A stretch of DNA of 64,000 bases from Lasioglossum baleicum (Eukaryota > Arthropoda > Insecta > Hymenoptera > Halictidae): the NCBI RefSeq assembly GCF_051020765.1, contig NW_027469086.1:1240001-1304000 (forward strand). The letters are read 5' to 3'. Within the stretch, counting starts at the first letter, position 1. Each line of letters begins with the position of its first letter. A model generated the notes under the pieces. It ran no database searches and was not told the origin of the DNA. It saw only the letters and a list, made by a program, of their open reading frames with translations. Shown piece by piece: positions 57,692-64,000 of this stretch. The position numbers and the translations under genes are program-made.

Positions 57692-59034
57692 TCGTCGGAC
57701 TGGTCGTTCGTCCGGATAGCTGTTTGGGTGCGGGCTGTAGTTTGGGTTGAAGATGCGGCCTCCCGGCTGGGGTTGGCTTCGGTCGGGAGGCCGGACTCGT
57801 TTCCCGACCTCCTATTATTATTAAAAGCGCGCTTACGGCACTCGTGAATATCGTGCCCGGGGACTTTGCAGTAGTTGCAAAATTTGTTAGAGCTTGAGGG
57901 GCGATCTGTGCGACCATCGCGGTACGTGTTTTGGTCGCGAGGATTATTTTCCCATCCCCGTTGCGGCGTCGGGGAGCGATAAGAGTCCCGGTTTAAGTTT
58001 CTCGAGGACTGCTGAGACGAGTCCGGTCTGTTATCGCGGCGTTCTTGAGTTCGCTCTGGAATGTCACGAGGGGACTCGTACGTGGAACGCGGGCGATACG
58101 GCCGGTTATCAGAGAAGCTGACTCGTTTTTCTTCGCGGATCAATTCTCGTCGACGAGTCTGGTCTGACTCATACTGCCTGTAAGCAGAGATGGCTGCTTC
58201 GAAAACAGTGGCAGGATTTCGCGAAGGGCAATGAAGCACTTCGGCACGCAGCTGGGGAAGGAGACCTCGTAGAAAACAATCTACTACGAAGCGATCTAGT
58301 TCTTCGTAATCAAGGCCAATGTCTGTGGCATCTTGAATCGCGGTTCGAAGGTCTTTAACGCGATTGATGAAGTCTAGGATGTGCTCGTTTGGAGCTTGGA
58401 GTACACTCGCGAGATCGCCACGGTACTGGTCAACGAATTTGTATGGGCCCAGTACTGTTCGTAATTTCTCGCATAGTGCAGAAATTGTGAATATGTGCTG
58501 GCCTTCTATAGCGGCATAAGCACGATCGTGGAGTTTATTGCAGAGCAATTTTGTGAGGGCACGCTCTGCAGTGGCCGGTACGGTGTCACGCGCGCGTTTG
58601 CATGCACGTATGAATTGTAGGACGGAAGACGAAGTTCCGTCGAATCTAGGGACAAGCTCGGCGGCTTGTTTTAGAGCGAAATTGCCAGTAGGTTCATACT
58701 GTGGGATTTCGCGTGGCTCTGGCGGTGAAAGTTCCCGCATATTAGAGACGTTACTAGGGCCTGGTGTAGGCGATTGTTGACGTAGGGTTTGACTCGTGAT
58801 TTGGATGTTATGAAGCTCTTTTCGTATTTCGTCGAGCATATTCTTTTGGTCTTGTGCGTCTTCTTCATATTTGAGACGCAATTTGGCAATAAAATCAGTT
58901 TCTTCTTTGAGATATTGCTCTCTACGGGCGAGGTCTTGCGCATAAAGGAGTAGCTCTTCCTCGGTCATTGGAGGAAGGTCTGCGTTAGGATCAGCTCGGA
59001 GATCCTTTTGAGATCGCGTGATTGGGCGAGACAT
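57676..59034 (-). CDS. gag: Gag polyprotein, family 1 (E)
   Basis: 452 aa, intact, with AQDQKNML, MRELSPP, EGQHIFTIS, PQRGWEN and ANPSREA as own variants. Confidence 0.93.
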   Translation of the reverse strand: MSRPITRSQKDLRADPNADLPPMTEEELLLYAQDLARREQYLKEETDFIAKLRLKYEEDAQDQKNMLDEIRKELHNIQITSQTLRQQSPTPGPSNVSNMRELSPPEPREIPQYEPTGNFALKQAAELVPRFDGTSSSVLQFIRACKRARDTVPATAERALTKLLCNKLHDRAYAAIEGQHIFTISALCEKLRTVLGPYKFVDQYRGDLASVLQAPNEHILDFINRVKDLRTAIQDATDIGLDYEELDRFVVDCFLRGLLPQLRAEVLHCPSRNPATVFEAAISAYRQYESDQTRRRELIREEKRVSFSDNRPYRPRSTYESPRDIPERTQERRDNRPDSSQQSSRNLNRDSYRSPTPQRGWENNPRDQNTYRDGRTDRPSSSNKFCNYCKVPGHDIHECRKRAFNNNRRSGNESGLPTEANPSREAASSTQTTARTQTAIRTNDQSDDSSQQ

Positions 59035-59126
59035 TTTGAAAGATATGAATGGGATTTAAGAAATGTGAACTTCGTACTGACACGCGTCGGGGCTTATTAA
59101 TGCAAATATCGGCGACCACTTCGATG

Positions 59127-59143
59127 TCCTACCGACTGCGCCA
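59127..59143 (-). other. Primer-binding site, tRNA-Ser (E)
   Basis: Common site, 5 nt from the LTR at 59149. Confidence 0.9.
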
Positions 59144-59148
59144 AATTT

Positions 59149-60332
59149 TGTCACGTCCGTCACTGTGTTTTTGTTACAGGTACCAGGAGAGAGAAAAGAG
59201 AACAGTGACAGACGGACGGTTGAGATATTATGATTAAAATGAGGAGTGGTCTTTCGTGCCGAGACAGCCGCGGGCTGTCATATGCACTAGGACAACCGAT
59301 ATTGCTATGGATGCAGTCAAGAAAAGAACGTCCGACGCGGTTACAAGGAGTGTCCCGACAAGAATCGCGCGCGAGAGGATGCAACGAGAACGGTGAGTTT
59401 ACAGGATTCAACAATTATACAAGATATTATACGACTCACCGCAATGTTGTATTAACGCCTAATAATATTGTTGCAGCAGGAACTGGCGGTACTGACAGTA
59501 GGTGTCGTACATCGGATCTTCTATACAGATGTCCTCGAGGTGGGGAAGATCTGGCAGAGTTGCTGCTGCTCGGTTCGGGACGACGTTAGTGGCCTTGGAT
59601 GCTGGCCGCAAGACGACACGTTGATGAGCTGGCAGAGGAACGTCACGGATGATTCGGCAACGGACCCTGGGAACGATGATCGTGTCTCGGCTGTCGTCGT
59701 CGTCGGCTATGTCGATCACCTCTGGACAATCGACCGGATGTAGAACTGGCGTCGGAGCTCGCGAGAGGTCCGCGTGGTTGACCTCTTTAGGAGGGTTGCA
59801 AGGGCAACCGTATACAGAAACGTAATCGGACGCGTCACACGGAATGTGCTCGGTGGTTCCCAGAAGTTCTGTCCACTCGGTAGTGGCAATGATTTGATCG
59901 AGCACCGCTTTATTTCTTAACGCGCGTCTCAGTTTAGCAAGTTGATACTTGCGTCCCGCTCGACGTGGGCGTCGCGTGGGTAAGGAATAGTAATGATGGA
60001 ATATTAATAATATAATGAAAATGAACTTCCACTTGTTATTAACCTTTTTGGTAGTTAACTCGCTTCACGTCTATAGTGGCGGCTCAGCGTTTCCACTGCG
60101 CACTTTAGACCAATTCTAGACGTGGCACGAGAACTTCTCTATGACTCGCTTCAAATTCCTTATTGGCGGCTCAGCGTTTCCACTGCGCACTTTAGACCAA
60201 GTCCGGATATGTCACGAGTTTAATATATTCAATGTAAGAACTGAATTGGAAGATGGTGTTGAACTAACACAAGAATAACAAGATCGAAGCACTGGTATAA
60301 CAACGATATATTAAATAAGAACTGGTAAGTAC
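59149..60332 (-). repeat. Element E 5' LTR, truncated by F'
   Basis: 1184 bp up to GTAC (60329-60332), the candidate target site of F'. The rest of the LTR would lie beyond the nested insertions, outside the window. Confidence 0.9.
59459..59977 (-). pseudogene. LTR leader ORF without ATG (E 5' LTR)
   Basis: Frame open for 172 codons, but the start codon is ACG (59975-59977) instead of ATG. The next in-frame Met would drop the first 24 residues, including the basic segment. Confidence 0.75.
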
Positions 60333-60695
60333 TGTTACGTCACGCCCCACGTCCTAGGCAAAGAAGATGACCCCAGGAGGCGGCACGTGGAATTGAAGAG
60401 GAAACGGTCTTTTACGCCAAGACAGCCAGACGGGCAGTCATATGCGCTAGGACACCGATAGTCATTTGAGACCGACACCCGCTAGCAGTCAACGCGGATG
60501 GCGATACTTCTACGCTGACGCAACGAACGCGGTGAGTTGACATGGAACAAAAGGGGTTACAAAAGATACGAATTCTCACCGGTTAGTTGTTGTATCTTAG
60601 TAGTACTGTTGAAGGAGCTGAGCTCGTCGGTCAGCATGGGTCTGGTATAACGGGTCGTCCAGACAGATCTCATCGAGATGAGGAAGGTTTGGCAG
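60333..60695 (-). mobile_element. F': inner part of a family 2 LTR
   Basis: 363 bp, near-identical to 61408-61770. It starts at the inner LTR end TGTTACGTCACGCC and includes the last ~32 codons of the leader ORF (NLPHLDEICLDDP to QYY). Interrupted by G at 60696. Confidence 0.85.
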
Positions 60696-61407
60696 TGTTA
60701 CGTCGTCCGATGTACGACGTTGGCCTTGTACATACATTATGTATTCAAGGTCTGATCTGCATAAGATCCACACACCGTCCCCTAGACATAAGAACATAAT
60801 ATTAAGATCTCATATATTCTATTGTTCTACTCCTTATCTCCGTCTCTACCCATCACCATAACTTCACCTTGATCAACACCTTACCTCAGTTTCAACCCAT
60901 CACCACGACACATAATGCAATAAAGTATTGCATCACTCTGGAAGCATCTAGAAGCTTCTAGAAACGTCGAGAAGTCCAAAGACTGCTGCATCAGCAGTCC
61001 CACGCTCGTAGAGGGCAATAGGACAGCCACGAGACTGCAGCGTCAGCAGAAATGCACGTGCAGTCCCCGGGAGCGAAGACGCTGCTGCGTCAGCAGTTCT
61101 CCCACTCCGACGACTGAAGAACAAAGAGACTGCAGCGTCAGCCATCCCCACTCCGAACGAAGGAGGCAAGGCAGAGCAGGCGCTTGCATCAGTCCGCCTC
61201 CATCTCGCGACTCGAGCAGTCCGCCTCCAGCCAGCGACTCGCACAGACGTGCCAACCTGGCCTCAGCCGCCAGTCCGGCTTCAAGAGCAGACGTGTTCAG
61301 TCTAGCTCCGCGAAAGTGAAGTGTGTCGATCCTTCACTCCTAATTCCAATTCCAATTCCAACTCTAACTCAACTCAACTCAAGTCCTAATTCTCATACGT
61401 TATTCCT
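60696..61407 (+). mobile_element. G: outer part of a family 1 LTR
   Basis: 712 bp starting TGTTACGTCGTCC, inserted in F' after GCAG and itself cut at 61408 by F after TCCT. The remainder must lie right of the window. Confidence 0.85.
60941..60973 (+). promoter_or_regulatory. Heat-shock-element array (G)
   Basis: Seven units in phase. Confidence 0.72.
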
Positions 61408-63839
61408 TGTTACGTCACGCCCCACGTCCTAGGCAAAGAAGATGACCCCAGGAGGCGGCACGTGGAATTGAAGAGGAAACGGTCTTTTACGCCAAGACAG
61501 CCAGACGGGCAGTCATATGCGCTAGGACACCGATAGTCATTTGAGACCGACACCCGCTAGCAGTCAACGCGGATGGCGATACTTCTACGCTGACGCAACG
61601 AACGCGGTGAGTTGACATGGAACAAAAGGGGTTACAAAAGATACGAATTCTCACCGGTTAGTTGTTGTATCTTAGTAGTACTGTTGAAGGAGCTGAGCTC
61701 GTCGGTCAGCATGGGTCTGGTATAACGGGTCGTCCAGACAGATCTCATCGAGATGAGGAAGGTTTGGCAGCTGTCTCGCTGGGGTACGCACGACAATGCG
61801 TCTGTTGGACGGTAGGTACTCGTCCTTGATGATCCTACAGCGAACGTGCGGCAAGATTATGGTGCTCCTGCTGTCATCGTCATCAGAGCTGGTGACGAGA
61901 TCAATGACCTCGTAACGAACGGCAGGCGGGTTGTTGTTGTCACTGGACAGGTTTATGGTATTCCTGACGTCGTCGTCGTCGTCGTCAGAGATGTCAACGA
62001 GATCGGCTATCTCGTAGCGACCAGCAGACGGTTTGGTGACAGGTGAAGAACGCGAGAGGTCCGCGTGGTCGACCTCTGTGTTCGGAATCGGACGGCACGG
62101 ACAACCGTATACCGATACGTAATCTGACGCGTCGCACTCGATATTCTCGGTCGTTCCGAGAAGTTCAGTCCAATCAGTCGAACTTAAGACGCGGTTTAAG
62201 ATGGCTGTTTGATTTAATGCCCGTTTGAACTTGGCCAGTTGATACTTTCGGCCTGCACGACGTGTACGACGCATAAGGGATGGGTATGGAAGGAACTGTT
62301 TCGGAAGAGTTAATACTCTGAAAATCCTTTTGTCGGATTTTGTCTAAGTCCCAAACGTGAAAGAAAAATTGGCCAGGGGTTCCCCGTAGGCGCTGGCCAG
62401 AGGTAATTTACCTGACTCGAAAATGTCCACTCGTTAATCGGCACTACCCAGCAGAGCAGACGAACTGGCCTCCGAGCCGGGTCACCGTGCGACAACGAGG
62501 GCACTATTAAAACAGTCACTTCACTTTAGACACTGATATGTTTCCTTTCACAAACTGTCACTTTAACTTCGATAATCTTTTGACTAAGTGTCACCTCGTT
62601 GACGTATTGCCTCGGCGGAGCTGTAAGCTTCTCCCTTTGTGACCGAGGTTGAACACGTAAGCGAGAGCTCAATTATTTATTATTAATATTAAATGCGTTT
62701 ATCTGATTTGGAAAAGTTATTATTTCCAAACGTCTACTCGTCAACCACTACTTCTCAGCGGAGCGGACGAACTGACCTCCAAGCCGAGTTCTGTATGATT
62801 AACGAGGGCACGATTCGAATTTCGAAAAGAAACTGTCACTGGATTTAGTAGAATGATGTGGAAATTAACTTCACGTAGCACTGGTAAAATATAATATATA
62901 TATTGAAATAAAGAACGTTGAGTACACTTGAGTATAAACTTGGTAGTATAATAATAAATGAATTAAACGTAATAATCGTATACGGAGTATGAGTTAGTAA
63001 GAGTTAGAATTGGAATTGATTTAGGAATTGAATTGGAATGGATTTGGAATAGAATTGTAGAACAAACGTCGATGAACGTCGAAGCGCGAATTAGAAGAGC
63101 GCAGATCGACACGTCTGCTCGCTTCGCTGGCTTGGGCCAGACTGACTGATGTCGTTGTGTGAGAATGGAGTGAGCGCAGACCGACACGTCCGCTCATTTC
63201 GCTGGCTAGCACCAGACTGATGCAAGAGGCAGCTCTGCGTAGCCTCCTTCGCTCGGAGTGGGGGTTGCTGACGCTGCAGTCCCTTTGTCCTCGCTCGTCG
63301 GAGTGGTGACGGGTGCAAGACTGCTGACGTTGCAGTCTCTTTGTCCTCGCTCTCGACAGAGTAGTGACGCGTGCAAGACTGCTGACGTTGCGATCTCTTT
63401 GTTCTCGAGGTGGCGTTTACTCGAGCGGAGTTGAGGATTTGAACAAGTTGTAAGTGTAGATGAGGGTTTGAACAAGTGTTAAGTGTAGATGAGGGTTTAA
63501 ACAAGTTATAAGTGTAGATGAGGGTTTGAACAAGTGTTAGGTCAGATTGAGAGTTTGGAGTGGTGGTTGGGTTTAGAACAATTGGGAGAGTCGAGATTTA
63601 AGTAGTGATGGGTATTAGAACAAGTTTAGGAAAAGTTGTGGGTGAAGTAGTGATGGGTTTAAGAGGTATTAGAATTAGAACAAGAGTTTGATAGCAATGG
63701 GTTTAAGAGATATTAGAATTAGAACAAGAGTTTGGTAGCGATGGGTTAAGAGGTTGTTATGTACTTAATATTTAGTCTTAACCTAGAATCGAGGTACGGT
63801 CCTCGATTCGACCAACGTCGGAGGTCGTCCGACGTAACA
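61408..63839 (-). repeat. Element F 3' LTR
   Basis: 2432 bp, longer than the array LTRs because the leader ORF is full length and carries an extra motif. It also diverges in the leader-proximal region (62640-63000). Confidence 0.92.
61672..62274 (-). CDS. LTR-encoded leader protein, 200 aa, intact family 2 form (F)
   Basis: Basic N-terminus MRRTRRAGRKYQLAKFKRAL, then DWTELLGTTE and CDASDYVSVYGCPC (47-60) at the same positions as family 1. Two SUMO-interaction-like motifs: EIADLVDISDDDDDD (88-102) and EVIDLVTSSDDDDS (122-135), apparently from an internal duplication of about 33 residues. Then VRCRIIKDEYLP, LPNLPHLDEICLDDP and QQYY. Retention of the same blocks across two families with otherwise dissimilar LTRs is the best evidence that this is a real protein. 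Function unknown; nuclear, SUMO-linked action is inferred. Confidence 0.82.
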   Translation of the reverse strand: MRRTRRAGRKYQLAKFKRALNQTAILNRVLSSTDWTELLGTTENIECDASDYVSVYGCPCRPIPNTEVDHADLSRSSPVTKPSAGRYEIADLVDISDDDDDDVRNTINLSSDNNNPPAVRYEVIDLVTSSDDDDSRSTIILPHVRCRIIKDEYLPSNRRIVVRTPARQLPNLPHLDEICLDDPLYQTHADRRAQLLQQYY

Positions 63840-63912
63840 CCTCCCTCGCCGGAGAAGAGATTTCTCGGAGTGAAATCTCTCGGTCCGAGGTTGTGTTCGG
63901 TGAGCGCTCGCA

Positions 63913-64000
63913 TTACAATTTTTGGTCTTGAGACGCATCGTTAGTGAGCGATCCGCGCAGGGAGCTCAGTTCTCGGCGCACGTTGACTGTATTAACAGTA
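63913..64000 (-). CDS. Conserved C-terminal tail, family 2 (F, partial)
   Basis: Stop TAA at 63913-63915. RRELSSLRGSLTNDAS is readable to the window edge, as in the array. Confidence 0.65.
   Translation of the reverse strand, partial: TVNTVNVRRELSSLRGSLTNDASQDQKL

Larger units (their letters stand above)
53193..60332 (-). mobile_element. Element E: family 1/family 2 mosaic, RT-less
   Basis: Minus strand. 3' LTR 53193-55165, internal region 55166-59148, 5' LTR 59149-60332 cut by F'. Gag, protease, integrase remnant and LTRs are family 1, but about 55700-56400 is family 2. The two LTRs differ at several sites, including loss of the leader ATG in the 5' copy. Confidence 0.92.
61408..64000 (-). 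mobile_element. Element F: family 2, 3' end only in window
   Basis: Minus strand. 3' LTR 61408-63839, then the polypurine tract (as CCTCCCTC), the 3' hairpin (AGAGATTTC/GAAATCTCT) and the end of the tail ORF. The rest runs off the window. Confidence 0.9.

Overview
The window looks like insect DNA, possibly hymenopteran (a guess from the CpG-rich composition and insect-type Gypsy/errantivirus proteins). I recognise no host gene. Nearly all 64 kb is a nest of LTR retrotransposons inserted into one another. Every element with a visible primer-binding site has the same 17-nt one, complementary to the 3' end of an insect tRNA-Ser, which is a Gypsy/errantivirus trait. Gag has a capsid-like core and a C-x2-C-x4-H-x4-C zinc knuckle. 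A DTG retroviral-type protease follows in the -1 frame.

Three families are visible. Family 1 (LTR about 1.9-2.0 kb) includes elements A (+, 899-26534), B (+, 26886-34218), C (-, 36073-42989), D (+, 42990-52123), E (-, 53193-60332) and fragments X and G. Family 2 (LTR about 2.3-2.4 kb) includes a tandem array of three LTRs and two identical internal regions (+, 1353-17543) inside the 5' LTR of A, plus F and F' (-) at the right end. Family Z (-) is the oldest visible layer. Its gag (1-898 and 26535-26655) is split by A, its leader (26656-26885 and 34219-34478) is split by B, and its putative LTR starts at 34479. A, B and the array keep exact 4-bp target duplications: GAGT, CTTT and CCCC.

No element carries reverse transcriptase, RNase H or an integrase core, so all must be non-autonomous and depend on enzymes supplied elsewhere. 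They still keep long open frames. A constant 5' part (gag, protease and a repetitive NSGNHPD-type linker) and a constant 3' tail flank a variable slot. In C and E the slot holds the C-terminal domain of integrase; in B it holds a shorter piece of that domain. In A and D it holds a 695-codon envelope-like glycoprotein resembling mononegavirus/chuvirus-type fusion proteins. In family 2 it holds a pair of paralogous cysteine-rich proteins with acidic tails.

Every full LTR also encodes a small protein of its own: 172 aa in family 1, 146 aa in B and 200 aa in F. It has a basic N-terminus, a conserved cysteine motif and one or two SUMO-interaction-like motifs. Family 1 LTRs carry a seven-unit heat-shock-element array, and both families have repeated CNC/Maf-like sites. 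Several RNA hairpins show compensatory changes: around a splice-donor-like site, next to the polypurine tract, and in the leader. Element E is a family 1/family 2 mosaic, and D appears to be a product of ectopic recombination.
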